From positions 1-43,203 of the forward strand of contig CAIKZH010000172.1 in assembly GCA_903831865.1 (NCBI GenBank): a DNA stretch of 43,203 nt, written 5' to 3'. A model generated the notes under the pieces. That model was not told the origin of the DNA and did no database searches. It saw nothing but the letters and a program-made list of their open reading frames with translations. This DNA is from an uncultured Coriobacteriia bacterium (GTDB lineage Bacteria > Actinomycetota > Coriobacteriia > Anaerosomatales > PALSA-660). Below are positions 14,291-26,657 of this stretch, in pieces. The position numbers and the translations under genes were made by a program. Within the stretch, counting starts at the first letter, position 1; each line of letters opens with the position of its first letter.

Positions 14291-15766
14291 CTACTCCCAG
14301 ATACGGAAGCCGCCCCTGCCCTCGCTCTTCATCCGGTACATCGCGTGGTCCGCCCGCTGAATGAGCGAGGCCGGATCGTAGTCCTCGGCGGAGGTGATCG
14401 AGAGCCCCGCGCTCGCTCCCATCGCGACCTCTTCGCCGTGGATGTCGAAAGGCTCGGCGAGAAGGGCGAGCAGCTTGCGCGCGACCGCCTCCACCTGACC
14501 GATACCCTCCACCTGCGGAAGAAGCACCATGAACTCGTCGCCACCGAACCTCGCGACGGTGTCGCCGGCCCGCGCCGAGGAGCGCAGACGCTCGCCGATC
14601 GCGGAGAGCAGGTCGTCGCCGAAGGCGTGCCCGAACCGGTCGTTGATCGGCTTGAAGCCGTCCAGGTCCACGAACAGCAGGCCCACGTTCACGCCGCCGC
14701 GCTGTGCGTTGGCCAGGGCCACGTGGAGACGGTCGTTGAAGAGCTTGCGGTTGGGAAGCTGCGTGAGCGGGTCGTGGTAGGCGAGATAGCGCACCTGCTC
14801 CTCGGCCTTGCGCTTCTCGGTCACGTCGCTGAAGAAGACGGTCATCGCGCCGGGCGCGGTCTGGAACGCGTGCAGCTCCAGGACGCCCTGGAAGAACTCG
14901 CCCTTGTAGGCAAGGTCCGGCGTGTCCCAGGTGCCGCCGTCGCGGGCGACCCGGTGGAGCTCCGTGTCCGCGCCCACCTCCACCAGCTGCGGGAACGCTT
15001 CTTCCAGCGTCATCCCCACGAATCGCTGGGCGTCGACTCCGATGATGCGGTCCGCGGAGCGGTTCGCCCCGGTCACCAGCAGACGGACACCGTCGCGAAG
15101 CTCGAAGCTGAACGCCGCGAAAGGAGCGTTGTCGATCACATCGCCCAACTTGGCCTGAGCAGCCCTGCGCCCGCGCGACTCCTTCTCGGCGCTCTCACGC
15201 GCTGCGCTCATGTTGCGTGCGATCACCACCACCAGGGCGCCGAGCACGCCCACCCAGCTCGCGATCACGACCGCCCGGGAGAAGGGCGTGTGCGTGAAGG
15301 CCGGCGCCGGCAGCACGCCGGCGGTCTGCGCCCACGCGAGCCCGAACACGGTGACCACGCACACGCCGGCGGCGACGAGTCCCTCCTCCCAGCCCAGCAC
15401 CATCGCCGCGATGACGGGGATCACCGGCTGCGCGACGATGGAGGGCGCGGACACCCCGCCCGCGGTCGCGGCCGCGACGGTCATCGCGAGCCAGGAAGCC
15501 ACCGCGAACAGCCGGCCTGCGGCCCTGGGGTGACCGAGACGCGCGAGCAGCAACAGGAGCGCGCACCCTCCGTCGACCGCCACCAGCAACACGATCCATC
15601 TGAGAGTGGCTGCCGGGACGAGCACGATGAGCAGCAGGTCGAGCGGGGTGACCACCACCGCGATGGCGACGGCGATCCCGCAGATCGTGCGGGTGATCGA
15701 GTACTGCCCAGGTCCGTCCGGTTCCGGAGGCGTCAGCCAGCTCCTGAGGGGCGCCGCCCGGCTCAT
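14291..15766 (-). CDS. membrane PAS-GGDEF diguanylate cyclase
   Basis: A 491-residue protein. About six membrane helices occupy residues 25-185, then a coiled linker, a PAS-like domain (FAAFSFELRDGVRLLVTGAN...VFFSDVTEKRKAEEQVRYLA) and a GGDEF domain (HDPLTQLPNRKLFNDRLH). The active-site motif RFGGDEF is intact at about residue 408. No RxxD product-inhibition site is evident. It should make c-di-GMP in response to a membrane or PAS signal. It starts 16 bp after gatB and is probably in the same transcript. Confidence 0.92.
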   Translation of the reverse strand: MSRAAPLRSWLTPPEPDGPGQYSITRTICGIAVAIAVVVTPLDLLLIVLVPAATLRWIVLLVAVDGGCALLLLLARLGHPRAAGRLFAVASWLAMTVAAATAGGVSAPSIVAQPVIPVIAAMVLGWEEGLVAAGVCVVTVFGLAWAQTAGVLPAPAFTHTPFSRAVVIASWVGVLGALVVVIARNMSAARESAEKESRGRRAAQAKLGDVIDNAPFAAFSFELRDGVRLLVTGANRSADRIIGVDAQRFVGMTLEEAFPQLVEVGADTELHRVARDGGTWDTPDLAYKGEFFQGVLELHAFQTAPGAMTVFFSDVTEKRKAEEQVRYLAYHDPLTQLPNRKLFNDRLHVALANAQRGGVNVGLLFVDLDGFKPINDRFGHAFGDDLLSAIGERLRSSARAGDTVARFGGDEFMVLLPQVEGIGQVEAVARKLLALLAEPFDIHGEEVAMGASAGLSITSAEDYDPASLIQRADHAMYRMKSEGRGGFRIWE

Positions 15767-15782
15767 CGACGCCCCGCCCGCT

Positions 15783-17330
15783 TCACTGCGCGAGCCGCCG
15801 CGCCAGGACCTCGTTCACGACGCCCGGGTTCGCCTGACCCTTCGTGGCCCGCATGACCTGTCCCACGAAGAAGCCGACGAGCGACGTCTTGCCTCCGCGG
15901 TAGCTCGCGACCTCATCCGGGTTGGCGGCCAGCACCTCGTCGACGATGCGCTCCACCTCGGAGGTGTCGGAGAGCTGCCGCATGCCCAGGCGCTCGACGA
16001 TGGCTCCCGGCGCGCCGCCGCCCTTCGCCATCTCGGCGAAGACGTCCTTGCCCTGCTTGCCGGAGATGGTCGCGTCCTCGATCAACCCCACGAGCTCGGC
16101 GAGCGCCGAGGGCGAGACGCAGGTCTCGTCCGCCTCCAGGCCGTTCGCGTTGAGGAACGCGGAGAAGTCGCCCAGCGTCCAGTTGCTCACCTGCTTCGAG
16201 CGCGCCACGCCCGCGGCCGCCACCGCACGCTCGTAGAACGCCGCGAGGGCCAGGTCGCCTGTGAGCGCGGTAGCGTCGCGGACGGGGAGGCCGTAGGCGG
16301 CGATGAACCGCGCCTTGCGCGCGTCGGGGAGCTCCGGCAACGTGGCCCGCATCCGCTCGACGTAGGCGTCATCGAAGGTGAACGGCACCATGTCGGGCTC
16401 GGGGAAGTAGCGATAGTCCGACGCGTACTCCTTGGTCCGCAGCGAGCTCGTGCGCTTGGCGCCGGCGTCCCAGTGCCGCGTCTCCTGCTCCACCTCGTGC
16501 CCGGAGGCGAGAAGCTCGGCCTGCCGCACGATCTCGAACGCCAGAGCGTCGTGCAGCGCCTTGAAGGAGTTCACGTTCTTGACCTCGGTCTTCACGCCGA
16601 GTTCCACGTCGCCGCGGCTGCGCACCGAGCAGTTCGCGTCGACGCGCATGGATCCCTCCTCCATGTTGCAGTCGCTCACGCCGAGGGTGAGCAGGATCAG
16701 CCGCAGCTTCTGGGCGAACCGGCGCGCCTCCTCCGGCGTGCGCATGTCCGGCTCGCTCACCAGCTCCATGAGCGCCGTGCCGGCCCGGTTGAAGTCGATG
16801 AGCGAGTGGGTCGCGCCGGCGATGCGTCCCTCCGCGCCGCCCACGTGGATCATCTTGCCGGTGTCCTCTTCCAGATGGAGGCGCGTGACGCCGATCCGGG
16901 TGGTGTAGGCGCCGTCCTCGGAGGGCCGCAGACCCGCGCGGTCCGCGCGCTCCCCGGCTCCGTCGCCGTCCACCTCGACATCCAGGTGCCCGCCGACGCA
17001 GAAGGGGATGTCGTACTGGGAGATCTGATAGTCCTTGGGCATGTCGGGATAGAAGTAGTTCTTGCGATGGAACTGGCTGAAGCGGCTGATGTCGCACTCC
17101 ATCGCCAGCCCCGCCAGGATCGTCGACTCGATGGCCTTCTCGTTGGGGACCGGCAGCGAGCCGGGCATGCCCAGGCACACAGGGCAGACGCGTGTGTTGA
17201 CCTCGCCGCCGAACGCCACGGGGCAGCCGCAGAACATCTTAGTGTTGAGCGAGGTGAGCTCCGTGTGGATCTCGAGACCGATGACGGCCTCCCACTCCTG
17301 CAGCACCTCGGCGAGACGGTCCTTCGCCAC
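15783..17330 (-). CDS. gatB: Asp-tRNA(Asn)/Glu-tRNA(Gln) amidotransferase subunit B
   Basis: A 515-residue GatB. EAVIGLEIHTELTS opens the kinase-like cradle domain, with CPVCLGMPGSLPVPN, KNYFYPDMPKDYQISQYD, DFNRAGTALMELVSEPDM and SMRVDANCSVR. The C-terminal YqeY-like tail includes RGGKTSLVGFFVGQVM. It activates the mischarged tRNA side chain for amidation by ammonia from GatA. I chose GTG at 17330, after GAAGG and close to the family start; ATGs at 17354 and 17366 are possible. Unlike many bacteria, gatB is separated from gatCA by a gene on the other strand. Confidence 0.97.
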   Translation of the reverse strand: MAKDRLAEVLQEWEAVIGLEIHTELTSLNTKMFCGCPVAFGGEVNTRVCPVCLGMPGSLPVPNEKAIESTILAGLAMECDISRFSQFHRKNYFYPDMPKDYQISQYDIPFCVGGHLDVEVDGDGAGERADRAGLRPSEDGAYTTRIGVTRLHLEEDTGKMIHVGGAEGRIAGATHSLIDFNRAGTALMELVSEPDMRTPEEARRFAQKLRLILLTLGVSDCNMEEGSMRVDANCSVRSRGDVELGVKTEVKNVNSFKALHDALAFEIVRQAELLASGHEVEQETRHWDAGAKRTSSLRTKEYASDYRYFPEPDMVPFTFDDAYVERMRATLPELPDARKARFIAAYGLPVRDATALTGDLALAAFYERAVAAAGVARSKQVSNWTLGDFSAFLNANGLEADETCVSPSALAELVGLIEDATISGKQGKDVFAEMAKGGGAPGAIVERLGMRQLSDTSEVERIVDEVLAANPDEVASYRGGKTSLVGFFVGQVMRATKGQANPGVVNEVLARRLAQ

Positions 17331-17534
17331 CTGCGCGCCTTCCCTTCCTCGCATGAGGCGCCGCATCCGCCCGCGTCACCGCGCCTCGCGCGTGCCCTCA
17401 CACGCCGCCTTGCGATTGTAGCCGAAGGTCCCGCCCGCTCCCTTCGTCGGCCTCGCCCCCGCGCCGGGTATACAGATGTCTCCAGGTATTGTGGCGACGC
17501 GCCACCCGGCGCGAGAAGCTGAAAGGAGCATTCC

Positions 17535-18230
17535 ATGTCACCTGACGAGACGCCGGCGGGTGCGCCGGAGGATGGGCCGTCGCAGAGCGATGACGGCGGC
17601 GTGGACGTCGACGTGATGTACGCGACGAGCACGGCGTTCGGCTCGGCGCACGTGGGAGAGCTGGAGGCCGCGCAGACGGCGGTCGGCAGCGCGTCGGTCG
17701 ACGGCGACGCCACGTTCAGCGCGTCCGCGGTCGGCATGCTGACGTGCAGGGACGTGTCGATGCGCCAGACCTACGCCGGGGCGATCATGGCCGAAGGCAA
17801 CGCCACCATGAAGCAGAGCGGCGCCAGCGCCATTCTGGGAGAGCGCATCGAGGTGAACAACGGAGGCGCCGCGATGCTGTGGGCGCAGGAGGTCTCCATC
17901 TCGCACGGATGGGTCGGCGTGGTGGCGGGCAAGGACGTGACCATCTCCGACGATTCGCGCGTGCTCATCGACGTGAAGGCCGCGCTCATCATCGCCGCGG
18001 CACTGTTGGGGGGGCTCGGGATCATCGCGCTGGTCGCGCTCGTCTCGGGCCGCCGGGTCGCGTCACGGCTCCCGCGACTGTCCGAGCTCAAGATGCCGGA
18101 CCTCCGCGGGCTGAAGCTGCCCGAGCTGGGCGGGCTCAAGATGCCGGACCTCTCGCAGCTCTCGCACGTCTCGGCGCAGGACCTGCACCGCATCGTGTCG
18201 AGATTGGCGAAGATGCGGCACGCGAGCTAG
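17535..18230 (+). CDS. beta-solenoid-like membrane protein with LKMPDL repeats
   Basis: A 231-residue protein with AAGGAG before the ATG. Residues 25-145 form about six rough 20-residue repeats (for example SASAVGMLTCRDVSMRQTYA, GAIMAEGNATMKQSGASAIL), suggesting a short bactofilin-like beta-solenoid. A membrane helix follows (AALIIAAALLGGLGIIALVA, about 148-170). The tail then repeats LKMPDL/LKLPEL three times and ends in basic residues. It stands alone between gatB and gatA, on the other strand. The upstream 17367-17534 is the divergent promoter region. Function unknown. Confidence 0.75.
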   Translation: MSPDETPAGAPEDGPSQSDDGGVDVDVMYATSTAFGSAHVGELEAAQTAVGSASVDGDATFSASAVGMLTCRDVSMRQTYAGAIMAEGNATMKQSGASAILGERIEVNNGGAAMLWAQEVSISHGWVGVVAGKDVTISDDSRVLIDVKAALIIAAALLGGLGIIALVALVSGRRVASRLPRLSELKMPDLRGLKLPELGGLKMPDLSQLSHVSAQDLHRIVSRLAKMRHAS

Positions 18231-18272
18231 GAGCGAGCCTTCGCAAGACGGCTGAGCGAGAAGATCACCGTG

Positions 18273-18295
18273 CGGGCGCCCCTCGGGGGCGCCCG
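18273..18295. terminator. bidirectional hairpin between convergent genes
   Basis: CGGGCGCCCC and GGGGCGCCCG form a perfect 10-bp stem with loop TCG, midway between 17535-18230 (plus) and gatA (minus). No T tract; termination is inferred. Confidence 0.6.
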
Positions 18296-18344
18296 TTCCA
18301 CGTCCCGGAGCGTGAGTCGAGCTCGCCCCGGCTTTCGAGCCGCG

Positions 18345-19835
18345 TCAGGCCAGGTCGCGCACGAGCGGCGGGACCGGGTCGAATGCGCTCACCTGCTCGA
18401 TCGCCCGGGCCACGCGAAGCACCGTGCCTTCGGCGAAGTGCGCGCCCATGACCTGCGCGCCCACGGGCAGGCCGTCGATGCTCCCGCACGGCACGCTCAC
18501 CGCCGGGATGCCGGCAAGGTTGACGGGGATGGTGAAGACGTCGGAGAGGTACATCGCCACTGGGTCCGTGGCCTTCTCGCCGATGCGGAACGCGGTGGTC
18601 GGCGAGGTCGGCGTGAGCAGCACGTCGAAATCGCGGAACGCTCGCTCGAAGTCGCGGATGATGAGCGTGCGCACCTTCTGTGCCTGGCCGTAGTAGGCGT
18701 CGTAGTAGCCCGCGGACAGGGCGTACGTGCCGAGCATGATGCGCCGGATCGTCTCGGGCCCGAACCCCTCCACGCGGCTGCGCAGGTAGAGGTCCATCAC
18801 GTCCTCGGCGTCCTTGGCGCGATATCCGTACCTGATGCCGTCGAACCTCGCGAGGTTCGAGGACGCCTCGGCCGGGCCGATGATGTAGTACGCCGGCAGG
18901 CCGAACTGCGTGGAAGGCAGCTCCACCTCGCCCACCTTGGCGCCCAGCTTGCCGAGCGCATCCGCCGTCTCGTAGACACGGGCGCGCACCGCCGGGTCGC
19001 AGCCCTCCATCTCGCACAGGTCGCGGACGATGCCGACGCGGAGGCCGTCGACACCCTGACCGAGCGCCGCGGTGAAGTCCTCCGCCTCGCGATCGACGCT
19101 GGTCGCGTCCATCGGGTCGCGGCCCGAGATCACGCCCAGCACCTGCGCGCACTCCTCGACGCTGCGCGTGAACGGTCCGATCTGGTCGAGCGAGGAGGCG
19201 AAGGCCACGACGCCGTAGCGGCTCACGCGGCCGTAGGTCGGCTTCAGCGCGACGGTGCCGGTGAACGACCCCGGCTGTCGGATCGACCCGCCCGTGTCCG
19301 AGCCCAGCGCGAGCGTCACCTCCCCGGCTGCGACCGCCGCCGCCGAGCCGCCGGACGAGCCGCCGGGCACGCGCTCCAGGTCCCACGGGTTGTGGCTGGG
19401 CCCGAAGGCGGAGTTCTCCGTGGAGGAGCCGAAGGCGAACTCGTCCATGTTGCACTTGCCGATGGGCAGCGCGCCCGCGTCGAGGCAGCGGCGCACCGCC
19501 GTGCAGTCGTAGACGCTTCGATAGTCGGCGAGGATCTTCGCGGAACAGGTCGTGCGGGTGCCGATCAGGTTCATGTTGTCCTTGAAGGCGACGGGCACGC
19601 CGGCGAGCGCGGGCAGGTCGTCGCCCGCCGCCGCGAGCGCGTCGACCTTCGCGGCCGCCTGCTCCGCAAGCTCTCGCGAGAGCGAGTTGAACGCGTGGAC
19701 CCCGCTCTCCACCGCGTCGATGCGCGCGTACGCCGCCTCGACCATCTCCGCCGCGGTCAGCGCGCCGGAGCGCAGGCCCTCGCGGACGTCGGTGACGCTC
19801 AGCGCGCTGAGATCCCTGGGCACAGGCGCGCTCAC
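18345..19835 (-). CDS. gatA: Asp-tRNA(Asn)/Glu-tRNA(Gln) amidotransferase subunit A
   Basis: A 496-residue amidase-signature protein. The Ser-cisSer-Lys triad is visible as Lys in VPVAFKDNMNLIG, Ser in LALGSDTGGSIRQPGS and the GGSSGGSAAAVAAG loop. It hydrolyses glutamine and channels ammonia to GatB. GTG at 19835 overlaps the gatC stop by 4 bp (GTGA). The start and end fit the family length. Confidence 0.98.
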   Translation of the reverse strand: MSAPVPRDLSALSVTDVREGLRSGALTAAEMVEAAYARIDAVESGVHAFNSLSRELAEQAAAKVDALAAAGDDLPALAGVPVAFKDNMNLIGTRTTCSAKILADYRSVYDCTAVRRCLDAGALPIGKCNMDEFAFGSSTENSAFGPSHNPWDLERVPGGSSGGSAAAVAAGEVTLALGSDTGGSIRQPGSFTGTVALKPTYGRVSRYGVVAFASSLDQIGPFTRSVEECAQVLGVISGRDPMDATSVDREAEDFTAALGQGVDGLRVGIVRDLCEMEGCDPAVRARVYETADALGKLGAKVGEVELPSTQFGLPAYYIIGPAEASSNLARFDGIRYGYRAKDAEDVMDLYLRSRVEGFGPETIRRIMLGTYALSAGYYDAYYGQAQKVRTLIIRDFERAFRDFDVLLTPTSPTTAFRIGEKATDPVAMYLSDVFTIPVNLAGIPAVSVPCGSIDGLPVGAQVMGAHFAEGTVLRVARAIEQVSAFDPVPPLVRDLA

Positions 19836-20119
19836 CCCCCGAACCGCGGGATGAGGAACGCGCCATCCTGCTGCTCGGGCGCGTTGAGCAGTGCGTCCTG
19901 CTGCGAGAGACCGGGAGTGATCTCGTCAGGTCGCGTGACGTTCGAGACGGCCACCGCGTGCGCTGTCGGCTCGACGTCGGTCAGGTCCAGCGCGCTGATC
20001 CTGTCGACCTGCACGAGGATGTCGTTGAGCTCGCCCGAGAGGGCCGCGAGCTGCTCGTCGGTGAGACCGAGGCGCGCGAGCATGGCGACGTGGTGCACCT
20101 GCTCATCCGAGATGGCCAT
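19832..20119 (-). CDS. gatC: Asp-tRNA(Asn)/Glu-tRNA(Gln) amidotransferase subunit C
   Basis: A 95-residue GatC: ISDEQVHHVAMLARLGLTDE at the start, VDRISALDLTDVEPTAHAV in the middle, and the C-terminal DALLNAPEQQDGAFLIPRF motif. It stabilises the GatA-GatB contact. ATG at 20119 follows AAGGA; an upstream in-frame ATG adds 10 unsupported residues. It lies 102 bp after the ferredoxin-CPBP gene. Confidence 0.96.
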   Translation of the reverse strand: MAISDEQVHHVAMLARLGLTDEQLAALSGELNDILVQVDRISALDLTDVEPTAHAVAVSNVTRPDEITPGLSQQDALLNAPEQQDGAFLIPRFGG

Positions 20120-20221
20120 GGGACCGGTCCTTCCGAAGAGCGCGTGCAAGGGTTGAAGGCGACAGCGACGATGATACCCGAGCGCCGCGCGGCGATGGAC
20201 CGCGGCGGGCGGCCGCGAAGG

Positions 20222-21186
20222 CTAGCGCGCCACCACGTGGATGGCCCAGATCGCCGAGACCACGAGCACAGCGTTGTAGACGACGTGCGCGATCACGGCC
20301 GGCCAGAGGCTGCGGCTGCGCACGGCGAGCCACCCCAGGACCAGCCCGAGCACGAGGAACGGCACGAGCGACCACAGGCTGCCGTGCAGAACCGCGAAGG
20401 CGACGGCGGAGACGAGCACCGCCGCCAGGACGCCGAACCGCTCGCGGACCGCGCCGAGCACGAGCCCGCGCAGCGCGGCCTCCTCCACCAGCGGCCCGAC
20501 GACGGCGACCACGAGCACCGTGGCGACCGTCCCGACCGCGCCGGCGCCGTAGAGGACCGCCAGATCGGTGCCCGAGCCCGCCGGCGGCGCGAACCCCAGA
20601 GCGAGCGCACCCATGCGGTACGCGAGCGAGAACGCCCAACACGCGACGGCCCCGAGCAGCGCGAGCAGCGTCCACTTCAGCTCGGGAGCCCGATCCAGCC
20701 GCAGCGCCGCGAGCAGGGGCGTCCTGCGCCACGCGCACAGTCCCAGGACGCAGACCGCGAGCACGGCATCGTAGACAAGCAGTGTCGCGCCTGCCGGCAG
20801 GGGTCGGCCCAGGATGACTGGCAGGGTCTGGATCCCCATGAGGAGCGCGAGGGCGACCACCAGCACGAGCGCCGCCTCCGGCAGGCTCCAGCGGGCGAGG
20901 ACCTCCCCGGGCGCGTCCGCGACCACGCGCTCCTGCGCCCGCGCGAAGTGCTCCTGGAACGTCTCGGGCACAGCCGCCACCGCCGTCGCGGAGGCCTTCG
21001 GCGTCCTCAGCTCGATAGCGCCCGACTCGCATTCGTCGGCGCACCGGCCGCAGCCGTCGCAACTCGCCCAGTCCACGAGCAGGTAGCCGGGACCCACGCG
21101 CAGGGCCTTCTTGCGACACGCCCGCGAGCAGAGCCCGCACCCGTCGCAGAGCGAGGGATCCAGGCGAAGAGGAGTGCCGTGAGCGG

Positions 21187-21190
<4 letters not shown>
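20222..21190 (-). CDS. ferredoxin-CPBP fusion membrane protein
   Basis: A 322-residue protein with an unusual fusion. Residues 13-55 hold two [4Fe-4S] motifs, CDGCGLCSRAC and CDGCGRCADEC, each followed by a distal Cys region. Then come about eight membrane helices of a CPBP-type (Rce1/CAAX-like) protease, with VVGPLVEEAALRGLVLG (EE...R), VAFAVLHGSLWSLVP and VIAHVVYNAVLV. The usual EExxFRG is EEAALRG. ATG at 21190 overlaps the upstream CPBP gene by 4 bp. The iron-sulfur head could sense redox state or pass electrons (inference). Confidence 0.85.
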
Positions 21191-24535
<3,345 letters not shown>

Positions 24536-24652
24536 GCTCACCGCCCTCTCGCGTGTCCCCGTCACTGCGGCGCCGCGCACCACCCATTGTGCCCCGCAGC
24601 CTCCGCCTCGTAGCGCTCCGCGACCGGCGCCCCACGCGCGTGCCGCACGCGC

Positions 24653-24658
24653 TACGAT
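24653..24658 (+). promoter_or_regulatory. possible -10 element for the ferritin-GGDEF gene
   Basis: TACGAT fits the TANNNT -10 pattern, 57 bp before the ATG at 24715. No convincing -35 box; the 24536-24714 gap is a divergent promoter region. Confidence 0.3.
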
Positions 24659-24714
24659 GGTAGTGCATGCGGGGGGCGTGCGCGCCTTCGACGAGCCGGC
24701 TCTAGGAGCGGACC

Positions 24715-25761
24715 ATGCGTGAGATCCTCGAGACGTGTGTTCGGTTCGATGAACTCGCGAACCAGGTCTACCTCGATCTGAAGACCCGGTGCGGCGACAC
24801 GGAGGTCGCTGTGCTCATGGGCAAGATGGCGGTGGAGGAAGCCTCCCACGTCGTGTGGTGGCGGGAACTCGTCGAGGCCTGGGACGGCGGCCTGCTGCCC
24901 GACCTGTGGCCCGACTCGAGCGACATCGTGAAGACGCTCGAGGCCGCGGTGACCGAGCTCGCGAGCCTCGTTCCCAGCGACGGCTCCCCCATCGAGGCCG
25001 AGCACGCGCTGACCACGGCGGCGCGTCTGGAGTTCTTCGCGCTGGACCCGATCTTCGGCCAGCTGATCGACCTCACGGAGCCCGAAGTGGGCCGGACCCG
25101 TCACACGGCCTACGACGGCCACGTGGACCGGCTCATCGACGCGGTCGCGGCGGCGTTCGCACCCGGCACCACGCAGGGCTTCCTCGCCCAGGTGCTGCGC
25201 CGCGCGCAGCAGGACAACAAGGTCCTCGCGCACTTCGCCACGCACGACCCGCTCACGGGGCTCGGCAACCGTCGAGCGCTCAGCGCCCAGGCCGCGCAGT
25301 GGACCGCGTGGGCGGCACGATACGGGCACGCGCTCTCCTTCCTGCTGCTGGACGTCGACAGGTTCAAGCGTGTCAACGACAGGCACGGCCACGTGAGCGG
25401 GGACCGCGCACTCAAGGCGCTCGCCGAGACGATCGCCGGCTCCATCCGCTCCGCGGACCTCGCGTCGCGCTACGGCGGCGACGAGTTCGCCGTGCTCGCA
25501 CCGGAACTCGGACCGTCGGGCGCGCGAGAACTGGCCCAGCGCGTGTTGGAGGCCGTTCGCCAGTTGCGGATCACGGCAGCCGACGGTACGGAGATCGGAC
25601 TCACCGTGAGCATAGGGATCGCCACCGTCTTCGACCCGCCGGACTCCGAGCCGCGCAAGGTCGACGAACTCCTCGCGGCCGCGGACCGCTCCCTCTACGC
25701 GGCCAAGCTCTCGGGACGCGGGCGGGTCGCCGACCCGGTGCTCCTCACTCGCGCGAGCTAG
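24715..25761 (+). CDS. ferritin-like domain fused to diguanylate cyclase
   Basis: A 348-residue protein with TAGGAG upstream. Residues 1-150 look like a four-helix ferritin-like (rubrerythrin-type) di-iron domain: Glu13 in CVRFDELANQVYLDL, EEASH at 41-45 (ExxH), Glu106 in ALTTAARLEFFALD and His130/His136 in RHTAYDGHVDRLI. Residues 175-340 are GGDEF: HDPLTGLGNRR, LLLDVDRFKRVNDRHGH and RYGGDEF at 252-258. It probably makes c-di-GMP under control of iron, oxygen or redox state (inference). Its stop overlaps the convergent lipA stop (CTAG). Confidence 0.85.
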   Translation: MREILETCVRFDELANQVYLDLKTRCGDTEVAVLMGKMAVEEASHVVWWRELVEAWDGGLLPDLWPDSSDIVKTLEAAVTELASLVPSDGSPIEAEHALTTAARLEFFALDPIFGQLIDLTEPEVGRTRHTAYDGHVDRLIDAVAAAFAPGTTQGFLAQVLRRAQQDNKVLAHFATHDPLTGLGNRRALSAQAAQWTAWAARYGHALSFLLLDVDRFKRVNDRHGHVSGDRALKALAETIAGSIRSADLASRYGGDEFAVLAPELGPSGARELAQRVLEAVRQLRITAADGTEIGLTVSIGIATVFDPPDSEPRKVDELLAAADRSLYAAKLSGRGRVADPVLLTRAS

Positions 25762-26657
25762 GCGGAGCGGGGTCCGGTCGCTGGGCCCGGCGCGCCGGCC
25801 GCCATCTCGGCCGCGTGATAGCTGGAGCGCACGAACGGTGCGCTCGCCACAGCCGCGAAACCCAGGGCGCGCGCCATGTCGGCATACGCCCGAAACGTCT
25901 TTGGACCGACGAACTCCGTGACCGGGAGGTGCTCCCGGCTCGGCCGCAGGTACTGGCCGATCGTCACCAGACTCACGCCCGCGCCCCGCAGGTCCCTGAG
26001 CGCATCGCGGACCTCGTCCTCCCTCTCGCCGAGGCCCACCATGAGCCCCGACTTCACCGGCAGCCCTGTACCGGCCGCCTGCGCAAGGACGTCGAGGGAC
26101 CGCCGGTAGTCGGCCTGAGGCCGCACCTCCGCGTAGAGCCTCGGGACCGTCTCCACGTTGTGGTTGAAGACGTCGGGGCGCGAGTCCGTCACGACCGCGA
26201 TGGACGCCTCGTCGCCGCCCATATCCGAGATGAGCACTTCGACGTGCGGCGTGGGAGTCAGCGCCCGAAGCGCGCCGACCACCGCGGCCACATGCCCCGA
26301 ACCGCCGTCGGCAAGGTCGTCACGCGTCACCATCGTCACCACGACGTGGCGCAGGCCCATGCGCCGCGCGGCTTCAGCCACCCGCTGCGGCTCGCCAGGA
26401 TCGGGCGGCACCGGCGGCGCCGAGGTGACCGCGCAGAAGCGGCAGTCGCGCGTGCACTGCCGGCCAAGCACGAGGAACGTGGCGGTCCCGGCCGCGTAGC
26501 ACTCTCCGCGGTTCGGGCACTTGGCCTCGGCGCACACTGTCTCGAGCCGTAGCTCAGAGAGCATGTCGCGCACCTGGGCGCCCCGGCCGGGCGCTTTCAG
26601 CGGCCGCCGCATCCATGACGGCATGCGCTTGGCCCCGTCGCCGTGCTCGTAGGTCAC
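25758..26657 (-). CDS. lipA: lipoyl synthase
   Basis: A 299-residue radical-SAM enzyme. The auxiliary cluster motif is CAEAKCPNRGEC (C-x4-C-x5-C), the radical-SAM motif CTRDCRFC (C-x3-C-x2-C), and the C-terminal cluster ligand lies in FVRSSYHA. It inserts two sulfurs into octanoyl groups on E2 or H-protein domains. GTG at 26657 overlaps the lpd stop by 4 bp (GTGA), so the two form an operon for lipoate-dependent complexes. Confidence 0.97.
   Translation of the reverse strand: MTYEHGDGAKRMPSWMRRPLKAPGRGAQVRDMLSELRLETVCAEAKCPNRGECYAAGTATFLVLGRQCTRDCRFCAVTSAPPVPPDPGEPQRVAEAARRMGLRHVVVTMVTRDDLADGGSGHVAAVVGALRALTPTPHVEVLISDMGGDEASIAVVTDSRPDVFNHNVETVPRLYAEVRPQADYRRSLDVLAQAAGTGLPVKSGLMVGLGEREDEVRDALRDLRGAGVSLVTIGQYLRPSREHLPVTEFVGPKTFRAYADMARALGFAAVASAPFVRSSYHAAEMAAGAPGPATGPRSA

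Noticed and set aside
18265-20156. Long frames on both strands over gatA
   Set aside because: They are out of frame with the clear gatA and gatC motifs and encode low-complexity Arg/Ala/Gly-rich sequence.
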